A stretch of DNA of 50,491 bases from an uncultured Clostridia bacterium (GCA_944391965.1 CALXVH010000010.1:1-50491); one strand, 5' to 3'; numbered from the stretch's first letter, positions 35,519-44,479 are shown. Notes: a model not told the origin generated them from the letters alone. Program-made: numbers and translations.

Positions 35519-38384
35519 AATAAAAATACATGAAATAGCAAAGAAGTTGGGGCTTACAAGTAAGGAAGTTTTGGAAAAAGCTAAATCTTTAAATTTTGAT
35601 GTAAAAAGTCATTTAAGTGCAGTAACAGATGAAGAAGCTAAAAAATTAGAAGAAGAATTAAAAAAAGGTAATCAAAAAAATAAACCTGCCAAAAAGCAAC
35701 AAGCATCAAATAAAAAAGATGAACCTGTAATAATAAGAAGAGAAGTTATTATTTCTGACGAAGAAATAGTAAAAAAGGAAGAAGAAGAAAAACAAAAAAG
35801 ACAAAAGGAAAGAGAAAAACAGTTAGGTTTTGTAGAAAGAAATAAAAGCAAAGATTTTAATATTGTTTATAGAAATAAACAAACAAAACCACTTACTGTA
35901 GAAGAATTATTTGGATTAAAGAAAAAAGAAGAACCAAAGAAAGAAACTCCAAAAGTGGAAGAAAAGGTAGAAGAAAAACAAGAGCCTAAAACAGAAGAGG
36001 TAAAAGAAATAGTAAAACCAGAACAAAAAATAGAAAATAAAAAAATAGAAAAAAGTGAAAGAGAGAATATGATAGGGGTACAAAACAGCAAAACAACAAA
36101 ACAAATTGAATCAAATAAGAATGAAGAAAGAGACTTTTCAAAGAGAAACAATAATTTTAATAATAGAAAAGATAATAAAAACTTCAGAAATAACAATAAT
36201 AATAGAGATGGTTATAGAAATAATAATTATAAAAATAACAATAATAACTTTAGAAACAATAATTATTCTAAAGGTCCTAGACCAATGGATGAAAGAACTA
36301 TCGAAAAGAATATAAAAAATATAATGTCTTCAGAAGTACCAGAAAAAGAAGTTATAAGAGAATATAGCAAATCAATGGAAAAACAAAAAAATAATAAATA
36401 TGAAGAGAACAAAACAAGAAAATCTGCAAAAGCAAGTAAAAGATTTAGCGATGAAGATATAAATGAGAAAAAATTACAAGACTTAAAACAAACTAATAGC
36501 TTATCTACAATGTTTTCTGACCAAGATGGTGGAATGTTAGATTATTATGACCTATCTACAAGAAGAGGAAAGAAGAATAAAAAGAAAAATGCTAAAAATC
36601 AAAAGCCAACTGAATCAAAGCAAAAGATATTTAAACTTACAGAAATTACAATACCAGAAACAATTTCAGTTAAAGATTTAGCAGCAGAATTAAAGAAAAC
36701 AAGTAGCGAAGTAATAAAGAAATTATTAGGTTATGGTATCATGGCAACAATAAATAATGATATAGACTTTGATACAGCTTACTTAATAGCTCAGGAATTT
36801 GGAGTAACTGCTAAAAAGAAAAATGTTGTTAAAGAAGAAGATATTTTATTTGATGAATCAGAAGATAAAGCAGAAGATTTAGTACCAAGAGCACCAGTTA
36901 TTGTAGTAATGGGACACGTAGACCATGGTAAAACATCATTACTTGATGCAATACGTTCAACTAATGTTATAGAAGGAGAAGCAGGAGGAATTACACAACA
37001 TATAGGTGCATATCAAGTAAAAGTTAATGGAAGAGATATTACATTCTTAGATACACCAGGACACGAAGCTTTTACAAGTATGCGTGCAAGAGGAGCTCAA
37101 ATTACAGATATAGCTATATTAGTTGTTGCTGCAAATGATGGTGTTATGCCACAAACAGTAGAAGCTATAAACCATGCCAAAGCTGCAAATATACCAATAA
37201 TTGTGGCAATAAATAAAATCGATTTACCGGGTGCAAATGTAGAAAAAGTTAAAGAAGAGTTAATGAAATATGAATTAGTTCCAGAAGAATGGGGAGGGGA
37301 CACAATATATGTTCCAATATCTGCTAAAACACATCAAAATATAGACCAACTATTAGAGATGGTATTATTAGAAGCAGATATGCTAGATTTAAAAGTAAAT
37401 CCTCATAAACAAGCTAAGGGTGCTGTAATTGAGGCTAGACTTGATAAATCAAAAGGTCCAATTGCATCATTATTAGTACAAAGAGGAACTTTAGATGTTG
37501 GAGACACAATAGTTGTAGGTTCTTCTATAGGAAGAATTAGAGCTATGAAAAATTATAAAGGACAAAAAGTTAAAAAAGCTGGTCCTTCAATGCCAGTAGA
37601 AGTTATGGGACTTACAGAAGTTCCTGTAGCAGGTGAAACATTCTACGAGGTAAAAGATGAAAAAATGGCTAAACACTTAATAGAAAGAAGAAAGAGACAA
37701 GAAAGAGAAAAATCAATAAATAATGTAAATAAAGTTACATTAGATAACTTATTTAGCCAAATGGAAGAAGGAAAATTAAAACAATTAAACTTAATTATAA
37801 AAGCAGATGTACAAGGTACAGTAGAAGCTGTAAAACAATCATTAGAAAAATTATCTAATGAAGAAGTTAGAGTTAAAGTAATACATTCAGCAGTTGGTGC
37901 TGTTACAGAATCTGATGTTACACTTGCAAATGTATCTAATGCTATTATAATTGCATTTAATGTAAGACCTGTACCAACAGCAAAAGCAGAAGCAGAAAAA
38001 GATAATGTAGAAATAAAACAATATTCAATTATTTATCAAGCTATAGAAGATGTAGAAACAGCCATGAAAGGTATGTTAGATCCTAAATATGTAGAAAGAA
38101 TTATAGGAACAGCAGAGATAAGACAAACATTTAGAATTTCAAGCGTTGGAACAATAGGTGGAGCTTTTGTACTAACAGGAAAAATAGAAAGAAATGCAGG
38201 AGTTCGTGTAATACGTGATGAAGTAGTAATTCACGAAGGCAAGCTAGCTTCATTAAAGAGATTTAAAGATGATGCAAAAGAAGTTAACAAAGGCTTCGAA
38301 TGTGGTATGCAAATAGAAAATTACAATGATATAAAAGAAGGAGATATTATAGAAGCATTCGTAATGGATGAGGTAAAAAGATAA
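35511..38384 (+). CDS. infB: Translation initiation factor IF-2
   Basis: 957 aa. IF2_N domain ([22 protein letters not shown]), a long charged linker, a second IF2_N-type segment ([25 protein letters not shown]), then the G domain: GHVDHGKTS (about 468-476), [19 protein letters not shown], and domains II-IV with the initiator-tRNA-binding C-terminus. The linker contains an Asn/Arg-rich low-complexity stretch (about 36140-36266, NNNFNN/FRNNN units). TTG at 35511 is chosen because GGGGGTG lies 6 nt upstream; a GTG three codons earlier overlaps it. Confidence 0.95.
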   Translation: MGKIKIHEIAKKLGLTSKEVLEKAKSLNFDVKSHLSAVTDEEAKKLEEELKKGNQKNKPAKKQQASNKKDEPVIIRREVIISDEEIVKKEEEEKQKRQKEREKQLGFVERNKSKDFNIVYRNKQTKPLTVEELFGLKKKEEPKKETPKVEEKVEEKQEPKTEEVKEIVKPEQKIENKKIEKSERENMIGVQNSKTTKQIESNKNEERDFSKRNNNFNNRKDNKNFRNNNNNRDGYRNNNYKNNNNNFRNNNYSKGPRPMDERTIEKNIKNIMSSEVPEKEVIREYSKSMEKQKNNKYEENKTRKSAKASKRFSDEDINEKKLQDLKQTNSLSTMFSDQDGGMLDYYDLSTRRGKKNKKKNAKNQKPTESKQKIFKLTEITIPETISVKDLAAELKKTSSEVIKKLLGYGIMATINNDIDFDTAYLIAQEFGVTAKKKNVVKEEDILFDESEDKAEDLVPRAPVIVVMGHVDHGKTSLLDAIRSTNVIEGEAGGITQHIGAYQVKVNGRDITFLDTPGHEAFTSMRARGAQITDIAILVVAANDGVMPQTVEAINHAKAANIPIIVAINKIDLPGANVEKVKEELMKYELVPEEWGGDTIYVPISAKTHQNIDQLLEMVLLEADMLDLKVNPHKQAKGAVIEARLDKSKGPIASLLVQRGTLDVGDTIVVGSSIGRIRAMKNYKGQKVKKAGPSMPVEVMGLTEVPVAGETFYEVKDEKMAKHLIERRKRQEREKSINNVNKVTLDNLFSQMEEGKLKQLNLIIKADVQGTVEAVKQSLEKLSNEEVRVKVIHSAVGAVTESDVTLANVSNAIIIAFNVRPVPTAKAEAEKDNVEIKQYSIIYQAIEDVETAMKGMLDPKYVERIIGTAEIRQTFRISSVGTIGGAFVLTGKIERNAGVRVIRDEVVIHEGKLASLKRFKDDAKEVNKGFECGMQIENYNDIKEGDIIEAFVMDEVKR

Positions 38385-38402
38385 TATCCAAAGGAGGTAT
38401 AT

Positions 38403-38780
38403 ATGCCTAAAAAAGACTCAAACAGATTAAATAGAATTGATGAAGAAATGAAAAAGGAAATAAGTCATATTATAACATATGACTTAAAAGATCCTAATAT
38501 AACTGGATTAATAAGTGTAACAAAGGTAAAAGTTAGTGGTGATTTAAAATATGCTAAAGTTTATGTAAGTATGCTAAATGCAAAAGACAATAAACAAGTG
38601 CTAGCAGCATTAAAAAAATCAGCAGGTTTTGTAAGAACAGAAGTTGCAAAACGAATTAATTTACGTACAACTCCAGAAATTATATTTATATTTGATGATT
38701 CAATAGAATATGGTGCAAGAATTGATGCAATTTTAAAAAATGTTATAAAAGACATTAAGCCAGAAAATAAAGGAGAATAG
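38403..38780 (+). CDS. rbfA: Ribosome-binding factor A
   Basis: 125 aa. 30S maturation factor with a KH-like fold: RLNRIDEEMKKEISHII, DPNITGLISVTKVKVSGDLKYAKVYVS and the closing LRTTPEIIFIFDDSIEYGARID are diagnostic. AAGGAGG precedes ATG by 6-7 nt. In the canonical place after infB. Confidence 0.95.
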   Translation: MPKKDSNRLNRIDEEMKKEISHIITYDLKDPNITGLISVTKVKVSGDLKYAKVYVSMLNAKDNKQVLAALKKSAGFVRTEVAKRINLRTTPEIIFIFDDSIEYGARIDAILKNVIKDIKPENKGE

Positions 38781-38782
38781 TT

Positions 38783-39739
38783 ATGACAACATTAGATAAT
38801 ATTGTAGAAGAGATAAAAAAAGCAGAAAGTATAGTTGTTTTAACACACGAAACACCAGATGGTGATGCGATAGGAAGTAGTTTAGCAATGTACAACGCTT
38901 TAAAACAAATTGGAAAAAATGTAGATGTTATAATTCCAGAATGTCCTAGAAATTTTGATTTCTTAGCAGGAGCAAAAGATGTAAAAAAAGAAGGCAAAAC
39001 AGATAATTATGATTTAGCTATTGCTTTAGATTGTGCAACAATAGATAGATTAAATGGTTGGAAAAATTATTTAGACGAAGCAAATGTAACTATTAATATT
39101 GACCATCATACAAAAAATGGAATGTTTGCAGATTATAACTATGTTAATCCTGCAGCTCCTGCTTGTGCACAAATATTAATAATAGTACTAGAAGCATTAA
39201 ATATAAAGATAACAAAAGACATAGGTTCATGTTTATTAGCAGGAATTATAACAGATACAGGAGGATTTAAAAATCAAGGGGTATCAGCAGAGACATTTCA
39301 ATTTGTTGCTTGGCTTTTACAAACAGGAGTAAATGTTTCAGAAGTATATAAGCATGCATATCAAGTACGTACAAGATCTAGTTTTGAATTATCAAAGAAA
39401 GCAATGGATAGGCTAGAATTTTTAGAAGATGGTAAAATAGCATTTACATATATAACAAAACAAGATGAATTAGAAGTAAATGCAGAACCAGGAGACCATG
39501 AAGGAATAGTAGAAAAAGGTAGAGACATTGAAGGAGTTGAAGTTTCTGTATTTTTACGCCAAAGAGATGACAAAACATTTAAAGTATCATTACGTTCTAA
39601 TGACTATGTAAATGTATCAGATGTTGCAATAGTATTTGGTGGTGGAGGTCATGTAAAAGCAGCAGGTTGTAGAATATCTGGAACACCAGAACAAATAAAA
39701 TCTACATTAGTAGGTATAATAGAGAAATATTTAAAATAG
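38783..39739 (+). CDS. nrnA: DHH-family oligoribonuclease / pAp phosphatase NrnA
   Basis: 318 aa. DHH phosphoesterase: HETPDGDAIGSS (residues 22-33), LDCATIDR, IDHHTKNG (106-113) and the DHHA1 glycine-rich GGGGHVKAAGCRISG near the C-terminus. It degrades nanoRNAs and 3'-phosphoadenosine 5'-phosphate. AAAGGAG lies in the end of rbfA, 2 nt from it. The TAG stop (39737-39739) is the first part of a TAGGGAT repeat boundary. Confidence 0.94.
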   Translation: MTTLDNIVEEIKKAESIVVLTHETPDGDAIGSSLAMYNALKQIGKNVDVIIPECPRNFDFLAGAKDVKKEGKTDNYDLAIALDCATIDRLNGWKNYLDEANVTINIDHHTKNGMFADYNYVNPAAPACAQILIIVLEALNIKITKDIGSCLLAGIITDTGGFKNQGVSAETFQFVAWLLQTGVNVSEVYKHAYQVRTRSSFELSKKAMDRLEFLEDGKIAFTYITKQDELEVNAEPGDHEGIVEKGRDIEGVEVSVFLRQRDDKTFKVSLRSNDYVNVSDVAIVFGGGGHVKAAGCRISGTPEQIKSTLVGIIEKYLK

Positions 39740-39810
39740 GGATTAGAGGACATTCCTTTTTTCCCTATTCAAGATAGGGGATTGAGGGACGTTCCTTAAA
39801 ATTCCTATTT
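39737..39810 (+). repeat. Two REP-like repeat units after nrnA
   Basis: Unit 1 at 39737-39768: TAGGGATTAGAGGACATTCC, then CCCTA. Unit 2 at about 39775-39808: TAGGGGATTGAGGGACGTTCC... with right arm AAAATTCCTA. The nrnA stop codon is formed by the TAGGG end of unit 1. Confidence 0.8.
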
Positions 39811-39845
39811 GAACTTTAGGGATTGTCTTTAAAGTTCATTTTTTT
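39810..39845 (+). terminator. Intrinsic terminator of the rimP-nrnA operon
   Basis: TGAACTTTA (39810-39818) pairs with TAAAGTTCA (39830-39838), followed by seven Ts. Confidence 0.85.
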
Positions 39846-39893
39846 ATTGTATAGGAAAATAATCTAATCTTATAAATAATAAAGAGGTCAGAT

Positions 39894-40745
39894 ATGGATG
39901 GAATTATAGTAATAAACAAAGAAAAAGAATATACATCACATGATGTAGTAGCAAAATTAAAGAAAAAATTAAATATATCAAAAGTTGGGCACACAGGAAC
40001 TTTAGATCCAAATGCTACAGGTGTTTTGCCAATCCTAATAGGTAAGGGAACAAAGTTTTCTAAGTATCTAATTAATCATGATAAAATATATGAAGTACAA
40101 TTGGAGCTTGGGAAAAAAACTGACACTGCAGATGTAGAGGGAAAAATAATAGAAGAAAAAAAAGTGGATGAAAAATATATAAAAGAAAATTTATTACAAG
40201 TTTTAGCAAGCTTTGTAGGAAAACAAGAACAGATTCCACCAATGTATTCTGCAATAAAAAAGAATGGCAAAAAACTTTATGAATATGCTCGTGCAGGAGA
40301 AAAAGTTGAGCTAGAAGCAAGGAAAATAGAGATTTATAAAATAGATTTAAATAAATATGACAAAAATATTATAAGTTTTATTGTAAGCTGTTCAAAAGGT
40401 ACATATATTAGAAGTTTGTGTGAAGATATTGCAGAAAAATTGAATACAGTAGGATATATGAAAAACTTAAAAAGGCTACAAGTAGGAGAGTTTAATATTA
40501 AAGATGCAGTTTATATAGATGATATAAACTTAGAGAATGTTGATGAACATTTAATTACTTTAGAAGAATTATTAAAAAGAACTGAAAGTATAAGCTTAAA
40601 TGAAAAGAAACTTAAATTATTTTTGAATGGAGTACAATTAACTTGTAATAACAACGATGGGCTTTATAAAATATATGTAGCTAACAAATTTATAGGAACA
40701 GGAACAATAAAAAAAGGATTATTAAAAAGGGATATTATATTATAA
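39894..40745 (+). CDS. truB: tRNA pseudouridine(55) synthase
   Basis: 283 aa. Makes pseudouridine 55 in the T-loop of tRNA. GIIVINKEKEYTSHDVVAKLK and the catalytic GHTGTLDPNATGVLP (Asp38) are clear, with YEVQLELGKKTDTADVEG, PPMYSAIKKNGKKLYEYAR and CSKGTYIRSLCEDI. AGAGGTC is the probable ribosome binding site. A terminator separates it from nrnA; a possible TTGTAT / TATAAA promoter lies at 39846-39875. birA follows 22 nt downstream. Confidence 0.95.
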   Translation: MDGIIVINKEKEYTSHDVVAKLKKKLNISKVGHTGTLDPNATGVLPILIGKGTKFSKYLINHDKIYEVQLELGKKTDTADVEGKIIEEKKVDEKYIKENLLQVLASFVGKQEQIPPMYSAIKKNGKKLYEYARAGEKVELEARKIEIYKIDLNKYDKNIISFIVSCSKGTYIRSLCEDIAEKLNTVGYMKNLKRLQVGEFNIKDAVYIDDINLENVDEHLITLEELLKRTESISLNEKKLKLFLNGVQLTCNNNDGLYKIYVANKFIGTGTIKKGLLKRDIIL

Positions 40746-40767
40746 TTTCGAAAGAGGTATGCTAGTA

Positions 40768-41340
40768 GTGGATATAGAAAAAATTAAAAGAGCAAAAACA
40801 AAGTATATTGGAAAGCAACTAAAATTTTTTGATGAAATAGATTCAACACAAACAGAAGCAAAAAGAAATGTAGAAAAATATGAAAATGGGACAGTAATTA
40901 TAGCAGAATTGCAAACAGCCGGAAAAGGGACACATGGTAGAGTGTGGCATACTAAAGCAGATAATATTGCAATGACTTTAATATTAAAACCAGAAATTAA
41001 TATAAACAAATTAGAAGGCTTTACTGTTGCAATTGCAGAAAATATACAACAAGCAATTAAAGAATTATATGGAATAGAATTAGAAATAAAATTACCAAAT
41101 GATTTATTATTAAATAAGAAAAAAATATGTGGAATATTAACAGAAGTTATAACAATAAAAGAGCAGGTTAAAGAAATTTTTATTGGAATAGGATTTAATG
41201 TTAATGAAAAAGAATTTTCAAGTGATATTTCTGATATTGCCACATCACTTTATAAAGAAACAAAACAAGTTTATTGCAGAGAAGATATTATTTGTAAAGT
41301 TTTAGAAAACATAGAGCTAGAATTAGAAAAAAGAATATAA
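40768..41340 (+). CDS. birA: Biotin-[acetyl-CoA-carboxylase] ligase (without DNA-binding domain)
   Basis: About 190 aa. Joins biotin to the carboxyl carrier protein of acetyl-CoA carboxylase. DSTQTEAKRNVE, the ligase loop TAGKGTHGRVWHT and KLPNDLLLNKKKICGILTE carry the biotin/ATP-binding elements. The N-terminal helix-turn-helix found in repressor-type BirA is missing, so it should not regulate biotin genes itself. GTG at 40768 suits the AAAGAGGT site better than the ATG at 40759, which directly abuts that site. It provides the biotinylation needed by acetyl-CoA carboxylase, whose genes probably follow the fab operon. Confidence 0.88.
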   Translation: MDIEKIKRAKTKYIGKQLKFFDEIDSTQTEAKRNVEKYENGTVIIAELQTAGKGTHGRVWHTKADNIAMTLILKPEININKLEGFTVAIAENIQQAIKELYGIELEIKLPNDLLLNKKKICGILTEVITIKEQVKEIFIGIGFNVNEKEFSSDISDIATSLYKETKQVYCREDIICKVLENIELELEKRI

Positions 41341-41353
41341 GAATAGTTTTAGC

Positions 41354-41389
41354 ATTCCTTCATAATATGAAATATGGAGGAATTTTTTA
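41354..41389 (+). terminator. Intrinsic terminator of truB-birA
   Basis: ATTCCTTCATA (41354-41364) pairs with TATGGAGGAAT (41373-41383; one G-U pair), followed by TTTTTT. Confidence 0.85.
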
Positions 41390-41430
41390 TGATTAAGAAA
41401 ATAAAAAACGAACAAAATTTCATATTTATA

Positions 41431-41459
41431 TTGACAACTTATAAGGCAAAATATAAAAT
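41431..41459 (+). promoter_or_regulatory. Predicted sigma-A promoter of the pyrophosphohydrolase gene
   Basis: Consensus TTGACA (41431-41436), 17-bp spacer, TAAAAT (41454-41459), 21 nt before ATG at 41481, giving a short leader. Confidence 0.65.
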
Positions 41460-41480
41460 GGCAAAAATGAGGTGGTAAGT

Positions 41481-42191
41481 ATGATATATAAATATAATAA
41501 ACTAGTAAGAGATAAAATTCCAGAAGAAATAGAAAAAGCAGGGAAAGAATGTAAATATGAAATTTTGGATGATGAAAAATATAGTAAAGAATTAGATAAG
41601 AAGTTATTAGAAGAAGTTAATGAATATATATCAGACCACAGTGAAAAAGAAATGGCAGATGTACAAGAGGTATTAAAAGCAATTATTAAATATAGAAAAA
41701 TAGATGAAACTAAAGTTGAAGAATTGCGAAAGGATAAAGAATTAAAAAAGGGCGGATTTTATAATAAAATATATTTGACAGAAGTAATTGAAGGTAAGAA
41801 TGATATGCAAGAGCAAAACAAAAGAAATACACAGGAAGGATTGCTTGCAAATATAGATAAAACCAGTACTTTAAATGAATTACAGGAGTATATTAGAAGT
41901 GTAATTAGAATTAGAGGGTTTGAAAAACAAGAGATAGAAAAAACAATGCTTTTATTATTAGAAGAAACAGGTGAACTTGCAAAAGCCATAAGAAAAGATT
42001 ATACAGATATGAGAATAGATTATAAAAAATTAAATCATTATACAAATATTGAAAATGAAATAGCTGATGTATTCATAGTACTTACTTGCATATGCAATAA
42101 ATTAAATATTAATTTATTTGATGCTGTGTATAAAAAAGAAACAGAGAATGTAACTAGAAATTGGGATAAAAAGGAGAATAAAAATGGATAA
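41481..42191 (+). CDS. Double MazG-type NTP pyrophosphohydrolase (fusion)
   Basis: 236 aa with two all-alpha NTP-pyrophosphatase domains. Domain 1 (residues ~1-105): YNKLVRDKIPEEIEKAGK, LLEEVNEYI, KEMADVQEVLKAI, matching the small house-cleaning PRA-PH-like proteins that are normally stand-alone. Domain 2 (~120-236): LLLEETGELAKAIRKDY and ENEIADVFIVLTCIC, the MazG ExxE...ExxD metal sites. They probably hydrolyse non-canonical or excess NTPs to NMP and pyrophosphate. GAGGTG precedes ATG at 41481. The next gene overlaps by 8 nt. Confidence 0.82.
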   Translation: MIYKYNKLVRDKIPEEIEKAGKECKYEILDDEKYSKELDKKLLEEVNEYISDHSEKEMADVQEVLKAIIKYRKIDETKVEELRKDKELKKGGFYNKIYLTEVIEGKNDMQEQNKRNTQEGLLANIDKTSTLNELQEYIRSVIRIRGFEKQEIEKTMLLLLEETGELAKAIRKDYTDMRIDYKKLNHYTNIENEIADVFIVLTCICNKLNINLFDAVYKKETENVTRNWDKKENKNG

Positions 42192-42975
42192 TGTACAAAG
42201 TATTCTAAATAATTATTATAATGAATATGACGAAGATGGAAGACTAGAAAAAGACAAGGCACATAGTATAGAATTTATAACAACAACAAAATATATTGAA
42301 CAATATTTAAATGAAGGAGATAAAATATTAGAGATAGGAGCTGGCACAGGTAGATATACCTTGTATTATGCTAAAAAGGGCTTTGATGTAAGTGCAGTAG
42401 AATTAATAGATAGTAATTTAGATAAATTAAAAAGTAAAATAGAAGAAGGGATGTGCGTAAAAGCAGTACAGGGAAATGCAATGGATTTAAGTTTGTTTGA
42501 AGATAATACATTTGATATAACATTATCTTTAGGACCTTTATACCATTTATTTACTGAAGAAGATGTAAATAAAGCTGTAAGTGAAGCAATAAGAGTAACA
42601 AAACCAGGTGGAAAAATATTTTTCGCATATATTACTAATGAAGCTGTAATTTTTAATTATGGTTTAAAAAAAGGTCACTTAAAAGAAATAGAAGAAATGT
42701 GTGATGATAATTTTAAAGTTCCAAATATTCCAGAAGAAATTTTTGCTGTAAGATATATAAAAGATTTTAATAAAACAATGTCAAATTATAAAAATATTAA
42801 GAAACTTAAAGAACTTGCAACAGACGGAATTGCTGGAGGTATTGGTGCTATATATGTATATGAATTATCTGATGAAGAATTTAAAATATGGATAAACTAT
42901 CATCTAGCAACTTGTGAAAGAGAAGATTTAATGGGTTGTAGTAATCATATTTTATATATTGCAGAAAAAATATAA
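42184..42975 (+). CDS. Class I SAM-dependent methyltransferase
   Basis: 263 aa. SAM motif I ILEIGAGTGRYTLYYAKKG (about residues 48-66), VSAVELIDSNLDKLKSK, VQGNAMDLSLFEDNTFDITLSLGPLYHL and VTKPGGKIFFAY are the classical motifs of small-molecule methyltransferases (UbiE-like). Substrate unknown. AAGGAG lies within the end of the preceding gene, with which it overlaps. Confidence 0.88.
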   Translation: MDNVQSILNNYYNEYDEDGRLEKDKAHSIEFITTTKYIEQYLNEGDKILEIGAGTGRYTLYYAKKGFDVSAVELIDSNLDKLKSKIEEGMCVKAVQGNAMDLSLFEDNTFDITLSLGPLYHLFTEEDVNKAVSEAIRVTKPGGKIFFAYITNEAVIFNYGLKKGHLKEIEEMCDDNFKVPNIPEEIFAVRYIKDFNKTMSNYKNIKKLKELATDGIAGGIGAIYVYELSDEEFKIWINYHLATCEREDLMGCSNHILYIAEKI

Positions 42976-42993
42976 AATTTAATAAAACATAAA

Positions 42994-43025
42994 ATGAGGC
43001 ATAACTTTAATCTGTTATGCCTCAT
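42994..43025. terminator. Bidirectional terminator between convergent genes
   Basis: Perfect 12-bp stem ATGAGGCATAAC (42994-43005) / GTTATGCCTCAT (43014-43025). The stop codon of the radical SAM gene lies inside the right arm. Confidence 0.8.
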
Positions 43026-43935
43026 AAAATTTTCCTTGCCATAAATCTTGTTCTACTAAACGTTTTTCAAATCCATTTAAAACCCATTTTTTATGCAAAT
43101 TCCATTCTGGTGCAACGAGTAAGTCCTTTGGAGCATCACCAGAAATTCTATGTATAATTAAATCTGGTCTTACATGTGTTATAACATATGTAAGACCATC
43201 TAGATAATAGTCTAATGTGATTGGTTCATATTCTTTGTTATAGTACATATTTGCAAGTACAGTATTTTTTACAATATATGTTGAATGTATTTTTAGTCCT
43301 TGAATATCATGGCTATTTATAAATATAACTGTATCTTTTATATCTTCAAAACTTTCTTTAGGAAGCCCAATCATCATATGTGCGATAATCTCTATATTAT
43401 ATTTTCTTAAAATATTAACAGCTGTTGTAAATTGCAAGCTAGAATAACAACGGTTAATAATTTGACCAATATTGTTATTTGAAGTTTGTAGTCCGAGTTC
43501 AACAGATACGTCATATTTATTAGAGTATGATGCTATTAATTTTGCAATATCTTCTGTAATACAATCAGGTCTTGTCGCAATAGAAATCCCAACAATTTTA
43601 TTGCTAACATTTAAAGCGGAATCATATTTTTCTTTTAGATTTTCTAGTGTATCATATGTGTTAGTAAAATTTTGAAAATATGCGATAAATTTATTAGCTC
43701 GTTTTCCACGATAGCTATTTAAGAAATTAGTTACTTGATTTGCTATATGTTGATTAGCAAATTTGATTAATTCACCAGATCCTTTTTCACTACAAAAAAT
43801 ACAGCCAGAAGTACTTAAAGCTCCATCACGATTCGGACATGTAAAACCTGCGTCAATGCATATTTTTAATGTTCTCTCACCGAATTTATTTTTATAATAT
43901 TCATTTAAATGATTATATCTTTCTTGATTTTCCAT
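43015..43935 (-). CDS. Radical SAM protein, YhcC/YtqA (TIGR01212) family
   Basis: 306 aa from the preferred ATG at 43933-43935. Cluster-binding cysteines are in CIDAGFTCPNRDGA and GCIFCSEKG, a pattern of the TIGR01212 group, with YFQNFTNTYD, GISIATRPDC, VELGLQTSNN and HMMIGLPKE further on. The family has no proven reaction. No Shine-Dalgarno sequence is visible. A TTGTCT-17-TATAAT promoter ends only 9 nt before the ATG, so the mRNA may be leaderless. Longer frames upstream (to 43995) would run through the promoter. Confidence 0.88.
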   Translation of the reverse strand: MENQERYNHLNEYYKNKFGERTLKICIDAGFTCPNRDGALSTSGCIFCSEKGSGELIKFANQHIANQVTNFLNSYRGKRANKFIAYFQNFTNTYDTLENLKEKYDSALNVSNKIVGISIATRPDCITEDIAKLIASYSNKYDVSVELGLQTSNNNIGQIINRCYSSLQFTTAVNILRKYNIEIIAHMMIGLPKESFEDIKDTVIFINSHDIQGLKIHSTYIVKNTVLANMYYNKEYEPITLDYYLDGLTYVITHVRPDLIIHRISGDAPKDLLVAPEWNLHKKWVLNGFEKRLVEQDLWQGKFYEA

Positions 43936-43944
43936 AATGTACAT

Positions 43945-43973
43945 ATTATAACAAATATGACAGAATAAGACAA
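43945..43973 (-). promoter_or_regulatory. Promoter of the radical SAM gene, probably giving a leaderless mRNA
   Basis: Minus strand: TTGTCT (43968-43973), 17-bp spacer, TATAAT (43945-43950). The expected transcription start (about 43938) is within 2-3 nt of the start codon. Confidence 0.65.
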
Positions 43974-43988
43974 ATAGTGACAGATTGA

Positions 43989-44018
43989 TTGACATAAAGT
44001 AAAGAAAAAGTGTATAAT
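43989..44018 (+). promoter_or_regulatory. Promoter of the 44064 orphan gene
   Basis: Consensus TTGACA (43989-43994), 18-bp spacer, consensus TATAAT (44013-44018). Back-to-back with the radical SAM promoter. Confidence 0.75.
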
Positions 44019-44063
44019 TATATTGAGACTGGAGTATTATAACTTTAAGGAGGGTATTAGCCT

Positions 44064-44288
44064 ATGAAACAGATTTTCATAAGAGGCAAAAGAACATCAT
44101 TGGAGCGGGCCAGACGAGTGGTAAAGCAGGTATATGCTTCAAATAACTTCCAAGCAAGATATAAAAGAGGTGAAGTACAGCTGTACTTCCCGAACTATAT
44201 TTCTGCTAAAAAGGTAGAAATAATTGCTGACAAACTGGAACTTAAGATAATTAGTCTGGGTACCAAAGCAATTTTAGATGTCGATTAA
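44064..44288 (+). CDS. Small basic orphan protein, function unknown
   Basis: 74 aa, strongly basic at the N-terminus (FIRGKRTSLERARRVVKQVY) with an alternating beta-like second half (GEVQLYFPNY, LELKIISLGTKAILDV). No known domain recognised; the net positive charge would suit nucleic-acid binding, but this is a guess. AAGGAGGG precedes ATG. Strong own promoter and terminator; more GC-rich than the flanking core genes. Confidence 0.65.
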   Translation: MKQIFIRGKRTSLERARRVVKQVYASNNFQARYKRGEVQLYFPNYISAKKVEIIADKLELKIISLGTKAILDVD

Positions 44289-44297
44289 CCCTTTGAA

Positions 44298-44343
44298 ACC
44301 CTTGGGATATGCAAGCAATAAGAGCATATCCTGAGGGATTTTT
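44298..44343 (+). terminator. Intrinsic terminator of the 44064 gene
   Basis: Long stem: ACCCTTGGGATATGC (44298-44312) against GCATATCCTGAGGGAT (44324-44339), with G-U pairs, then TTTTT. Confidence 0.85.
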
Positions 44344-44391
44344 CCTTATATAAGAAAATGAAATTGTGATTTTATGGTGGAGTAAGAAAAG

Positions 44392-44420
44392 TTGACTAAG
44401 GTAACATAATTTGATAAAAT
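44392..44420 (+). promoter_or_regulatory. Promoter of the interrupted kinase gene
   Basis: TTGACT (44392-44397), 17-bp spacer with TGA before the -10, TAAAAT (44415-44420). Confidence 0.6.
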
Positions 44421-44479
44421 ATAAGATGAAGTTTTTTGAATTTAGCAAATACTTGTTTAAAAGATGGGAGGACAACAAG

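Noticed and set aside
35867-36196. Minus-strand ORF rich in Phe, Leu and Ser
   Set aside because: Mirror of the Lys/Glu-rich IF-2 linker, with no ribosome binding site; infB is certain here.
306-39810. Dispersed palindromic repeats as a possible CRISPR array
   Set aside because: Copies are kilobases apart with genes between, no regular spacers and no cas genes.
41389-41478. 29-codon ORF (MIKKIKNEQN...) with GGAGG upstream
   Set aside because: The GGAGG is the 3' arm of the birA terminator and the ORF runs through the TTGACA/TAAAAT promoter of the next gene; more likely coincidental.
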